This document shows positions 1 through 12,606 of a DNA stretch of 64,000 bases, piece by piece; position 1 is the first letter of the stretch, and the number at the start of each line of letters is the position of its first letter. The notes under the pieces were generated by a model that was given only the letters and a program-made list of their open reading frames with translations, had not been told where the DNA came from and did not search any database. This DNA comes from Himantopus leucocephalus (Eukaryota > Chordata > Aves > Charadriiformes > Recurvirostridae). Location of the stretch: positions 5,349,778 through 5,413,777 of the forward strand of contig RSEF01000026.1 of NCBI GenBank assembly GCA_003993805.1. Direction: 5' to 3'. The position numbers were made by a program, and so were the translations under genes.

Positions 1-639
1 GAACTGTTAAAAGTGACTCCAGGAGTCAGTAAGATAACAGCTTCACTTTGTTTGCTTTATCAGTATTGATTCAGTTAATAATTATTTATCTTAGCCCTCG
101 GCCCCCGGCCGCTGCCAGTTGAACCCTTTGGAGGAGGTGTGTTACGGAGTCAGGCGGTCACCCAGCTCCCGGCCTGCAGGGAGCTTGTCTCCGTAATGAA
201 ATTCCTTAGTGATTTTCTGCTGCGATAGCTCCGATAGCTCCGGCACTCTCCCCCGGTGATCGACAGGAAGCCGAGATAAGTGGCAGGGGAAGCAGCCCCT
301 CTCTGGGAAGGGCACGGGGGACGGGAGGCGAGCACTGACCCCGCTCAGAGGCAGCGGGGCTGGGGGGGACCGGAGCATCCCTGTGCCCGAACCCCCTCCG
401 GGCGCTGGCACCCTGTCCCCTGCCGCCTCGCAGCCAGGGTCTTCTCCCGCCTCCCTCTCCCCCCATCCAGGCGGTATCCATCACCGCACGGGCTTCTGCG
501 AGGACATTCGTGCTGGGTTTGACTCTGCCCCTTTACTCGCCTCAACCTCCTATACAATACTTTCCTCCTCCTTTGACTCTCCAGACCCACCAGTACTAAA
601 CACTAATTTCCCGTTTATTCTCGATAAAAAAGCGTTCTT

Positions 640-950
640 TACCTCCTAATAGCTTTCCTAAAGCCATAACCTGCTTTGTCTGTTGTTTAATAGGAAATCA
701 ATATTGTTGTAATACAATGAAATTAACATTGATTTATCTCATTCTAACTGGCAGCTAAACCAATAAGGCATTAGTCCATGTGCTCCTTCCAGGAGGTCCA
801 GTCGGTTTCTTCAAGCCTGATGTGTTTCTCTTTGCTAATAATTAATTACAAAAATCTGGCATAAGGCTTGCAAAGGGGATTAGACAGAATACCTACTTGC
901 AGCAGTTTTCTAAATTAATGCAAAAGTGGAACCCATCAAACTGAGATGCA
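640..950. promoter_or_regulatory. Candidate conserved element with inverted repeat
   Basis: An AT-rich block with an imperfect inverted repeat, AAATCAATATTGTT at 695-708 against AACATTGATTT at 725-735, and a CCAAT box in AACCAATAAGG. Regulatory function is inferred from composition and motifs only. Confidence 0.3.
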
Positions 951-3900
951 TTTTCAGCACGTTCATGCTGGCGAGGCCGGCAGCGGGGGCAGAGACCACC
1001 GGCACTTTGCTCCAGCTTCTCACGGCCGCTCCAGCTGGACTGGCAGAGGCGCGCAGAGCCCTCACCTCGGGCTCTCGGGCACGGCCGGGCTGCCTAGACA
1101 GCTTGAAGAGGGGACCCTGGCTTACGGCGGGGCCGTCTAATTGTCATCACTTGAGCTGCCCTGACACACACCCTGCAGGTGCCTGTTCTCCCACCAAAAC
1201 CGTGCTTTTAGAGGGAACTCTCTATCCCGGAGATGGGCGGCTTTGCTGGGGAGGGAGGTTTGTGTGAGCGGCGGTGCTGCTGCCCGAGCCGTGGCTGCAC
1301 GGGTGAGGGTCTGTCCCTGCCTCCTACGCAAGCGGCGAAGCGCAGGCTGGAGATCTGAGCCTGAGGTGTCCGTGCCGTGCTATGAGCGCTGAATTGGCTC
1401 AACAGCTTCTGTAATGACATCAGTAAAACCTGCCGCACGAGCATCCCCTAACCTGCAGCTTCAGGGGGTAAATTGTCCATCCCGCTGGGTGGGGACGGAC
1501 GTACCCGCCCTGGGATCACTCACGCGGTGGCACAGGCAGAGGGCAACGATGGGTTTTGTGTCGCTTTGCTGGAGGTTTTGCTCCAACGGCTGGTGGTGGA
1601 TCAGCCAACAAGAAATCAAAAGGTAAAAACTGATTTTGGGCCAAGGAAAAAGGACATTTGTCTCTCACTCGGAGGACTGGGAAAGCCATTCCTCATTTTA
1701 ATAATGCAGTGATTAACTTTGAGGCAGGAGGGGATACTCCTCTGAGACAGGAACGCTCTCAACTGAAGTTTATATGGGATCTACAGTAATTCTGTTGTAT
1801 TAATATAATTACCAGACAATCCATTTCAATAACATAATCACAACCCATATTTCATTCCTCAATTACTGTTCTGATTAGAACAGTTTCTAAGCCATAACCT
1901 CCTCACAAACCCATCACTAAAATGATTTTTAAAAGAGAACAATCCAATAATTACTCTCACCATGTTAAGCCAATTAGCCCAGTGGCAACAGAGCAGAAAG
2001 ATATTTTTCTTACTGGCTACTCGTCAGCAGAGGAGAGAGAAGTTTCAGCAGGAGAACACATCCCTCTTCAGAGGACTTTTTAAAAAACTTGCTGTCTTTC
2101 AAATAATGAACACGCCGGGACAAATCAGCCCCGGGCAGCAGAAGACGATGCACAGACGGAGTTGCCCTGGCAGAGAGTTCCAAGTTGGGGTTTGTCTGGT
2201 CCTGTCTCCCGCAGAGGTACCATCAGCTCCCCCGAGGTACCGTGTGGCGATGTCCCTTCAGGGAGCGTTTCCCTGACCCGGGTGGAGGCCGGTGCGTGGT
2301 GTGCACAAGACGTGCCGGGGCTGCCGGGCGCCGCTCCCCACGGCTTTCCCAAGAGCCGGCTCCATAGCCCTGTTTCCCCGGCCCCGCAGTTCTGCCGCGG
2401 CTGCCCTTTCCCATTGAACTGAGAGTTTTGCCAGTGTTTTCCCTGCTCCACCTCCCTGCGCTGCTGCGGCGCTGGACGAGCTGCGGCTGCAGAGCCCTTC
2501 GTGCCTGCCCCTCGGCCAGGAGCGCCGCTGGCTCCGCGGTGAGGCTGTGCCGCGAGACCGTGAGCCGGTGGACCCGTGGCGACTGCCTGGCGTCCCTGCT
2601 CCGGGCACCCCCCGCGTTCAGCCAAACGCTGCTTCTGCAGCCAGTGGAAAAGGAAAGCTGCGCATGGTTTTGACACCTTATCTGAGCAAAATATGAGAGT
2701 TAAACTTTTGGACTCTCCCTGTCTCAGGGCCCGGTCTGTTCCCGGCCGGCGTGGGAGCGGGTAACGCCACCCTCCCACCGCCGGGCCCCGGGGCGTTACC
2801 TGCTCCAGCGCTGCTCCAGACACCAGCCCTAAATGGTCTAAATTTAAACAAATTACATTTCCAGCTGTCCAGATCATGGCAACACACGAGGGATGAATCC
2901 CGCTTGCCTCAGCGCTGGAATTAAGGAGCAGAAATACGATTGTTTGCTGTAAGAAAGCAGTTCAGAAAGCTGCATATTACACATTATCATGTTATACATG
3001 ATGGTTTCGCACTGCAGTCCTCTGAGATTGTAATGAATAAAATCTTGACAACATTCTCTCCTGCATTAATCATTTTAAGCTGATCCTACAGGATACAAGG
3101 GCAAATTAAATTCTATTTGCAATTTCATGCATGACGCACAGGCGCGGCCGATGCCTGAGCTAGCAGTTTTTCAGTAAGACAAGCGTGTAAGTTGCAATTA
3201 TGCAGTTACTTTCTCCCATGTGCCAACACTCTTATTACTGACAAATTTATAAATGAAAATGTATGAATAGTATTAAATTCACCTTCAAGGATGTAGCAAA
3301 TTAAAATGAATAACTTGTAAGACTGCATTTGAAGAAAAACACTACTTTTAATGGTTAAAATGACAAATGGAAGCCCCACGCCCTCGCAGGGCTGCCTGCG
3401 TAGCCTGCTCTCCTCGCGTGCCCTGCGGAGACCGGGATGCTCCAACGCCGAGCCGTGCCCGCTGCCGCAGGCGCGCGGAGGCGAGCGCCGTGTCTCCCAG
3501 CCGGGCTGCGAGCAGGGGACACGGGCACACGCCGGCCCCGGCGGGACGGGGCGCTGAGGAGCCGAGACCCCATCCCGGTGTACTCCCATCACAAGAGCGG
3601 GGCAGAAACCCCGTCCGCACGCCGGCGGGGCCGTGGGCGCAGGCGGCTCCCGGGCAGCACAGGGACGGCTGCTCAGGATGGCAGCCCTGGCCCAGGTGGG
3701 CTTTTCCAGACATTTTTGGCTCCTGGCACCTCCATAGCGCTTCCTTCTTCCTTTTTGAACTGTAAATAACTGGAGGAGCCCGGCGATGCGGAACAGCCCA
3801 GTGCCCGCGCTGCAGAGCCCCACAGCTCATTAACAGCTTCTGAAACAAAAGAAAGCAAGACCTCTCCTTGCCCTCTTCGCATTTCAAAGATCCTTTCGTT

Positions 3901-4439
3901 ACTGTCAGAAAAGCACAGGGCTCCTGCTTCCACCACTCTCCCCCCGGCAAGTCGCCAGCAGCGCGAGGGAAGAGCCGCGGTCCCCGCGGCGATCCCGGGC
4001 ATCTCCAGCCCGCAGAGCCGCAGCCCGCGTGGCCTTTGGGGCAGCCCCGAGCGCCCGACGGAGCCGTGCTGGAAGTCCCTCTCCTGCAGAGATTTACAGT
4101 CACCATCTGACCTGTTAAGGCAACAATCTGTCACTTCTGCAAGATTAACTGTGTCTGTTCAGGCTGACAGAGGCTCATGCTGCTAATTTTACATGATCTA
4201 CGGCCCTAATGTCTTCTCACTTCTGGAGCCGTGCAAGAAGAGCAGCATATGTAGGCGACGGCATTGCTGCATGGTCTTTCTGAGCAGCGCAGCACAGGCA
4301 ATTGTTAACCATTTCTGTCTAATCCACATCCCATGAGAGACTGCCGCCCTGGATTTTCTTTATTTTCCGCCCTGTATGTCTGAGTCCCCGGCAGCCTTCT
4401 CCAGCCTGAAGGCAACGGGGACTTTTTTGGATCATAAAC

Positions 4440-4556
4440 AATACTGATGCAAAGTTCCAGCCCAACTTCACTAATCAAACACAACAATTTTCGANATAAA
4501 AAATACTGATGCAAAGTTCCAGCCCAACTTCACTAATCAAACACAACAATTTTCGA
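4440..4556. repeat. False 55-bp duplication around single N (4,495)
   Basis: Positions 4,440-4,494 recur identically at 4,502-4,556 on the other side of one N. This is an unmerged contig overlap. Confidence 0.85.
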
Positions 4557-7500
4557 AGCAGCAGCTAATTACCAGCTGCCTGGGTCCCGCAGAGGGGAGA
4601 GCTTGAAAAGCAACAGCCAGGGGTCTGGATGCACGCGGGGACGGCAGCAGCAGGCAGCCCAGTGACCCACACAGGGAGTCTCGGCACAGCACGAACGGTC
4701 TGATCTTGACTCAGGGTTTTAAATAGGAGCAGCACTAGGAAAGCACAGTAATAATAGAGGTAACAACAATCCAAGCACACTCGCTCTCTGTAGGGTCAGC
4801 AGCGCCACTGATGTGCTGACGCTGCTCTGACTGCGCAGTTCTGTTAGGCACAAGAAGTGTTTGATTCACCCCTCAAGCTCCCCGGCGCGTCCGTTGTTGG
4901 GAGGGATTGTTTCCCTGGGGCTGCCCAACCCCACGCGACACAGGAGCCGGAGGAGCAGCCGGTATGGTCTGTTTGCGGCAAGGCTGGCATCCGCGCTCCC
5001 TGAGCCATCTACCTACCACCTCTGTGGTACCCAGCTCATCCTTCTCAAACGCCTCCTTGGCGTCCCTCGCGCAGCGTCTGCATGCTGCTTCCTCGGTGGC
5101 AGGGGGAAAACTGGCAGAAGTCTCCAAGTTCTCCTTTTCAAGCTTCACCACAGCGTTAACAATTTTTAAAATGCTGTTCTCTGTGTTGTTGTTTCCTTTC
5201 CCCAAGGTCCCAGCCCCGGCAGTCGAGTGACGACACGAGTTTCTCACTCCAGCTTTCATGGGGAAAATACTCAAAACAAATGAAGTGAACTGGAGGGAGG
5301 GGAACAGTGCGGAGCTGGTGAGTAGGATGTCTCTCTGGAAAGCATCTTTGAGTCAAAAGACTGGTTACCGAGAACAAAGAAGGGGTACCCGGTGGGCACT
5401 TGAACCCGTGTCTGGCACACCCTTCCCACGCCCCGGCAGTACTAGCTAGCTCTATAGAGCGTGGGAGAAGGGCCAGGTAACAAACCTTCGTCTCAGAGAA
5501 ATGCCTTAAACTTCCCTTTGGAGGAATTAAACTGCTGCCTAAGTACTCCCCAGCCAGCCAGCGCCGTGATCTCCTGTCCCTCTCCATTGCGCAGCGTATG
5601 CTGATCATGCTCCATGCAAAGTTCAAAGCCGTTTCCAGATGCATTAGTAAGGAGCCCTCTGTTAATCAGGTTATAATGTAATATGCTGCTTAGTCCTCTG
5701 GAGGGGAAACTTACACTTTTCTTCAAAGCAGTTTTCTCTGATAACTTATAACCTTCCCCCCTCTGCCTTTCTCCCTCTTCAGCGTTATTTCCCCACTGGG
5801 AGGAAGCGGTTTTTGTGAAGTTATCATGTACAATATCATACACCAGACTCCTCTGCTTTGGTCTTTCTCGGTGCAGCAGAGCCCCGAAAACACCCAGGGC
5901 CCGAAGCGCTGGAGTGAGTCCGGTGCAGGTACTGCAGCTCCTGCCCCGCTTCTCCTGCCGGGCCCCCCCGTGCCCACCTTCTCCTCCCCATGGCAAGCCC
6001 ATGTTATGATGGTGGGTTCCCCCCTGAATTATCTTATATTAAGAAACTCATTGCTTCAGACTGCAAAAATCTTGGTAAGACCCTGGGAAGGACCGGGCAT
6101 CAGTACAGGTCAGAAGGCAGCCGGGAAACCCGCGTGTGCTCCCAGCGCTCTGCAGCCCCTCGCATCCTCTGCCTCCGCGTCTCCCTTCTCTCTCCCCGCT
6201 CTGTTTGTTATTTATCCCTGCAATTAGAGCAGCCGGCTCTGCAGCCGTTCGGGAGGGCGTTTGCGTGAGACATGATCTGGGAGGCACAGCAGCGGCTGCT
6301 GTCGGGATCTGCCTCCCACGCACCCTGTGCCAGCTCCGCGGAGCCTGTCCTGCCCAGGCGCCCCGCGGGAACGGCTTCGGCCGGCAGCTCCCTCGGCCCG
6401 GGGGCCACCAGCCTGGGCACGTGGCCGCCCCATGGAGCGAGACCCCTGCAGCCCCCAAAATGCTCATCCCGGGGCTCCCGTCCCCTGGGTCCCATCGCCC
6501 CACGGGCAGGTGCTCTCCTGCGCCAGGCAGTGACCCTGCTGCAGCTGGGCACACGCAGAAACCATCACAGGTCCACATGAAATCTTTTCTTGAATGCGTC
6601 AGGCAACCAGAGAGGGGGCACACCAGGTCTGACCACAGGCTTGGAACAGGCTGAAGCCTCTTCAACGCGGCCATGCAAAATCACACCGCGCTCCAGCCCG
6701 TTACAGCACAAAGTCCTGAAACAAACCCAAAGTCATCACCAACCCACAATGCTGCTCTGAACTTAATAACTCTTACTGTGGGCTTTCTGTCTGTGTGCTT
6801 GGAGCTTTCTTGTTATTTAGGTGATAGGACCCCAAGGAGGAGCCTCATAAAAACCCTATGTCATGGTTCATTTGCAATGTTATGCTAATAGGTTATGCCT
6901 TTATTTTGTCGGTCTATAAATTACCTATTCATAAGCAAAAAACTTCACCCTGTACAAATGCACCATGCTTAATTAATACTGAAAATCAGGCTGTAGCTGC
7001 ATGGCTGCAGAGACTAAGGTGTTCCATAGAAGTGTAGGAGAGAAGCCTGGCGAGCAGCTCCAGCCGCCAGCGGGAGCCGTCACGCACGCCACAGGGCAGG
7101 GGACAGCGGAGCCCCACGCAGCGCAGCCGCCGGACCCCACCGGGGGCGGACAGGGGTGCCCGGCACCTTCTGCCTGCCCTCCACAGGACGGGTGGGTAGC
7201 TGGGGCAGTGGCCTGCCAGGAGGAGTGGGACTCTGTCCCCCGAGATCCCGGGGCTCCCCAATGTGCTGCAGCGCGCGGCTGGACCCCGGTTTTGGTGTGA
7301 TCACAGGTCGATTGCTTGCACGGGGGAACTGCTGTCCCTGAACCCAACACCAGCGTGTCTGAGGAGACACCCCAGACCAGTCTCCACCTCTCCCTTTCCA
7401 CGGTTACCCAAGGAGGTAAGGCATCAGGGGATTCTTTTGCATAATTAGCCCCTTTTGCACTTGCCACATCATCACAGGCTTCTCTGAGAAGACTTGTCAC

Positions 7501-8657
7501 CCTCGTACACTTTCTGGCTTTTGTGGGCCTGTCTGAGCATTGCTTTCTCGAGGAGCTGTTTATGACCTCGACAGACGTTTCCGAACACTGCCTGTGCCGC
7601 AGCAGCCCCGCACGGGCTGGGAACGGGGATGCCGAAGAGCTGCAGGAGCCGGGCAGGGACTGCCAGGGGCTTGGGCGCAGACGGATCACAGCAGCACCGC
7701 TGCCTGAGCACCGCTGTGCCGAGCATCAGGCATTGGCTGAAGCGCGATCATGCTGGCCGGCAGCCGTGCGAGATGCTGGCTGAGAGCTGCGACGCCGGGG
7801 TCGGGGACGTGGGCATCACCCGCGCATCCCCACCGCATCACGGCCACGGGAGCCCCGCTGCCCTCCCGCCCTGCTCACCCCGCGGCCGTACTCACAGCGT
7901 GCTCTCCGGGGAGGCCGGCACTCGCTCACTCACCAGGACCCGCAGAGACAGCCTGAGCCCAGACCCTCTGCCCCAGCCCTTCCCAGCCTTGCCCCGGCTG
8001 CGGTGGGCTGGAAATGCCGCAGGCGGGACCCCTGACGAGCTGATCGGCAGCTCCCGAGTAAAGCCATGTACCTCCCTGCCATGACTGCTCGCCTCTCAAA
8101 TTTACCTAACCCTGAAAACATGATCCTAATTAAAATATTGACGCAAGGAAGTGGAATCAATCACCAGCTGGCACACCAGGACACACTTTGCATTAAACAG
8201 CAGGCAGCTGGGTCGTTACGGGCTCCTCAGGTGACGTTTAATGGCTGTTTGTACAGGAGGAGAAGCGACCCTGGCTCTGCAGTGGCAACAATTAGCACAG
8301 AGCAAGCCACGGTGTGCGCGGTTTTAACATTGAATAAAGAGTCCTGGTCCTACTCCCCTTTTGCATCCGGGCAAAAAGCCAAGCGCTTGTTTTTCAAGGA
8401 TGATGACGGGCCCCTTTTGGGGGTGCTGGGGTGCAGCTCTGCGGAGCCCGTGCTGGGGGGTGCTTATCAGCCGTCACCCCGTGGCAGCTCCCCCGGGACC
8501 TGGCGCACCCCGGGGCAGATTTTCTCCAGTGCCTTCAGGCAACAGCAGCCGGAGCCCGCGCTGGAGGGAGGAGAGCCAGGAGAGGGGTGGGGGGACGTGG
8601 GTTGCATTTGTTTCGTGGAGGGAGTGGAGAACTTAAGGTCGCTCAAAGAATCACTGT

Positions 8658-8820
8658 CAAAGATACTAAAAAAGTGAGTTTAATATAAATTTCTGAAAGC
8701 ATAACTTAACAGAGTTGGATGGCAAGGTCCACTCGATTNCAAAGATACTAAAAAAGTGAGTTTAATATAAATTTCTGAAAGCATAACTTAACAGAGTTGG
8801 ATGGCAAGGTCCACTCGATT
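8658..8820. repeat. False 81-bp duplication around single N (8,739)
   Basis: Positions 8,658-8,738 recur identically at 8,740-8,820, separated by one N. This is an unmerged contig overlap. Confidence 0.88.
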
Positions 8821-8903
8821 ACGTACTATGTGGAAGGCGACGGTTTATGCCTAATAAAGGCGTAAGGAAACCCTCCCGTCGAGTCACGAGGTTCGGAGTG
8901 GAC

Positions 8904-9003
8904 NNNNNNNNNNNNNNNNNNNNNNNNNNNNNNNNNNNNNNNNNNNNNNNNNNNNNNNNNNNNNNNNNNNNNNNNNNNNNNNNNNNNNNNNNNNNNNNNN
9001 NNN
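8904..9003. other. Assembly gap of 100 N
   Basis: The run of exactly 100 N is a default size, so the true distance is unknown. GC-rich sequence follows on the right. Confidence 0.95.
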
Positions 9004-10101
9004 TGGGCTGCCAGCGCACATTGCCAGCTCCTGGGGAGCTTCTCATCCCCCAACACCCCCAAGTCCTTCGGGTCGCTGTCAGCAGCAGGGGGATTGAATT
9101 GATCGATAGAAAAGAGAAAGAAACTGAGTGTGGATGCTCTGGAGCTGGGGCTGCCGCCATCACCCCGTTGCTGAGCAGCAGCGATCCTGTCCCGGGGGTG
9201 CACCCAGCCGTAACCCCAGGTCGGCTCTGCCCGGCCCCCCCCGCGCCCCTCGCTCGGGTCTGTGCTCCTGTGCCGCTGCCTTCAGCTGGCACCCACAGCC
9301 GTGTCCTGGCGCTCCCACGGCTCTGCCCGCCCGGCCGGCGCGGCTCGCCCGCCGTGACAGGAGAGGTGAAGGGGGGCTCTTCTCTGTCGACAGCACGGCT
9401 GTAAAAATACCTTTCTCTGTCTGTGTGCGCGGGAAGATGAAGGGGTAGGTTGCATACTGGGAGCCATGACCTGTAGTGTGATGTACGTATTTTTGTTGCC
9501 TCCTCCAAACATATTTAGAGGATTAGAGAAAGCCCACAGCATAGAAGGGATATAAATGGTATTAAAGGAGAAGCGTATTTTTCAGCACAAGCTGCCTGAA
9601 AAAAATGCAGCCAATAGTGTTTTAAATACCCCAGTCCAGTTATTCATAGAAAAATGCTTTTCTTTTTTTTCCTAGTGTAACTGTAGTCATCATTCAGCCT
9701 TATAACTATAATGGATGGTTGCTAGAATCCTTCCAAACAAGCCAGCACAATAAGATACAGACGGTTAACCCACATCAATTCTCGAAGGAATTTTCATGTT
9801 GGGCCCTTTAATACACTCTTTTTGAAATTATTCAGATAAGTCGGTGCACAGGGCACTGCTGCAGGGAAAAGATTGAACCTGGAACAAAGTGGAATGAGAT
9901 TTGAAATAATAAAAATAAAGAAAAAACACAGAGGCAAGCTTCAGGTACACCTCAAAAATTCAAATGAGCTCATTTGCAGAGCTAAAAATTTCCCAGGGAT
10001 TCAAGTTGATTCAAAGAGAAATGTATTTAATTTAAAACAACTCACTTCAGGGAGCTCTGAACTGGGATGAAATGTATTAAATAATTGATCAACCGGGGAG
10101 T

Positions 10102-10154
10102 AAGAAAGAGGGGAAAAAAGGAAAAAGGAAAAAGAAAAAAGAAGGGAAGAAAGG
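10102..10154 (+). repeat. Pure purine tract of 53 bases
   Basis: A run of only A and G, mostly AAAAAG-type units, at the border of an AT-rich block and a GC-rich block. Confidence 0.85.
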
Positions 10155-12550
10155 CACCTGGCTGGCGTGCGGAGCCGGGGAGGGAACGCGTGGTTCAGCA
10201 TTCAGCGCGAGCCCTGCCGCCCCCGCCGGGGTTAGTGACACACTGAGGGGGTGACACGGAGGGGTCCCAGAGCCACCTTTGCTGTCCCTGGGGCTTGGCG
10301 GCACCGAATCGTCACCAGCCAAACCAGGGCAGGGGGTGAACCCACCGGACAGCACATCCCGGTGCCCTCTGGCGCAGTGTGGGGTCCTTCAGCTCATCCC
10401 ACCGGCCTGACACATGTTTTTATTACATTTTTTCCAGCCACGAAGTCAAACAGAGCCTCCGTGTCCTGCCTGGCCTCCCACTTGCTACTGGTTTCCTTTC
10501 TGCTTCACTGGGTATTTTACAAAGTACTTAAAATAAAACAAATATACTTAGTTCTTTCTCCTCTGCTGCTCTAAGGGCAGATGAAGATGTAGCTGATATC
10601 AAAAAACACATACTGAAAATTTTTCTGCAGTAGTTCGGGTTTGGATGTAAAATGGAAATACAGGTTTAGCGCTCGGATGTAACACTGCTGTGTGTGCAAA
10701 CAGCAATTAAAATCTGCAGCCAAACTGCATAAATCCACCAGCGACAGGATAACTGCAGTTAAAGGGGAAAAATGAAAAGAAACTGCAGTTCATTTGCATA
10801 TTTTAAGAGTAATTTTGTTCAGGCTACAGTTGTTCTGAATGAAATGTAACTTCTAAGCACTGTTTGACTGCGCTGAGGCCCCAGGGTGAGCGCGGGAGGC
10901 TCTGAGCTGCAGCGGGGCTGCTCTGACGGAGAGGGGTCCAGCACAGCCCACCCCGGGGACCCGTCTGAGCCGGCCCCGGCCACAGCCCCCAGACCCCCTC
11001 CCTGCCCGCCAAGCCCAGCCGGGGAGGGTCCGAGCAGCCCCGTGCACCCCCCAGCCCGTCGGGCAGCTCTGCCCCTCTAAATGTTATTTTTATTGATTTT
11101 GATTTAAATAGCTTCCCCCTGTTAACTCACCCAGGACACGGCACAGCCTTCCGGACAATACGCTCTCTGCCAGCAGCAGTGGGCAATGAGTCAACGCACG
11201 CTGCGATTCAGACCCAGCTCTTTGCACCATGCGCTTCGCGTGCTCCTCCTGCGGGAAGCCCCCGGGCTGGCGGGCGCGAGGGGACGCCGGTGTCAGTGGC
11301 AAACACCGGATGGATGCGCTCATAACTTCTAATAAATGAATTAAATTGCAGGCATAAATCTAATTGTTGTCCACTTCATTTACTATTGACTGCAATATTC
11401 CCGCTCGATAAGGCTCGACGAGGGAAGCGTGCAGTGCACCCTGGAGCGCGGGTGCTGTGGGGAGGCAAAGCCCCCCAGGCTCCAGGCGCCACCGCGGTGG
11501 AGCTGGTCGGCCCTCGGAGGGGCTGGCGGGGCTGGTGTCACCCACCCAGCGCATCCCTGGCGGCGTTCCTCCCGCACAGCTCCGACTCTCAGCAGCAGGA
11601 CTGACAAAGCCATGGGAAAGGGCAGGATCAGAAAGACCGGCGCTCAAACGGGCACTGGACGCGGGGCCAAATGGCAGGGGATGGGAACAGCAGAGACGGA
11701 AGAGGATGTATCAATTTTACTGGTCTTAATAGCAGACGATGAAGCCAGCTGTTAATAAATTGGGAACAGAACTGATAGCGGCTCTTCCTCCTGTCAACAG
11801 GCCAAGAAACATCCGTGGATTTACCCTCTCCCATCTCCTCTCTTCCCATTTACTACTCTGCCCTGGATTACCTCCTTTCGCACCTCATTAGCACCAATAA
11901 AATATGTAAAATAGTAAAGAGATCAAACAGAATTTTGGACATTTTTTCCTCTGCCTGTGATGTGACGGTGTTGATCCCGGAGATTCCCAGCAAAGTTTGA
12001 CTTTCCTTTGCAAAACATCACTGTCAAAACCGACCTGGTTTGGGACATGAGCTGTGCTGACCAAGAACACAAAAGCATTTTAGGTTAAATTCACAAGTAC
12101 TCACTTTCATTTTCTTTTCCTTTCCTAATCTTAAATAAAAAGAACCACCTCGCTTTCTTGTAATTAAGTGCCCAGGAGTATTCCAGCTCTCCAGGGAGTC
12201 TCGATTTTCCAGCAAGCGTTGGTACCTCTCAGCGACAGGTGAAGCAGAGGGTTAAAGGGCAGGAAACCGAACTGACAGAACAGGGGACTTCAAAACAGTT
12301 CCTGCTGCTTTGATTTATTTTTTTTTTATCCTGCAAGCGTGTGCATATGTGGCATCATTCAGCAAGTGAGCTAAACCCTTGGGCTGCCAAGCATGCATTG
12401 AAAGTACAGGATTGAAGTCAAAGTGCCAAATTTAAGGAGATTATTTCTCTAAGTGTGATTGTGAATTTTCTGTCCTTTTCTTTGCAAGAACATTTTTATC
12501 CTCTCCACACACCCGATTTCCATAGCAAGCTATTTGTTGCAATTGCAGCC

Positions 12551-12606
12551 AATTTTTTGTTGGGTTTTTTTGTATTGTTGTTGCTTTTTTGTATTTTTTT
12601 CCTTTG
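12551..12606 (+). repeat. T-rich low-complexity tract
   Basis: Runs of five to seven T are separated by G or short GTA words. An A-rich tract with AAAAC units lies 210 bp further at 12,814-12,838. No retroposon body is visible between the two. Confidence 0.7.

Larger units (their letters stand above)
1..8903. other. Intergenic region left of the first gap
   Basis: No exon can be supported. AT-rich blocks at about 640-950, 1,770-2,115, 2,830-3,360, 5,640-5,850 and 6,680-6,990 alternate with GC-rich filler of ordinary unique sequence. Open frames in the GC-rich parts carry no domain-like residues. In human the matching region downstream of TAFA3, towards SLC16A1, is also a long gene-free stretch. 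Confidence 0.55.
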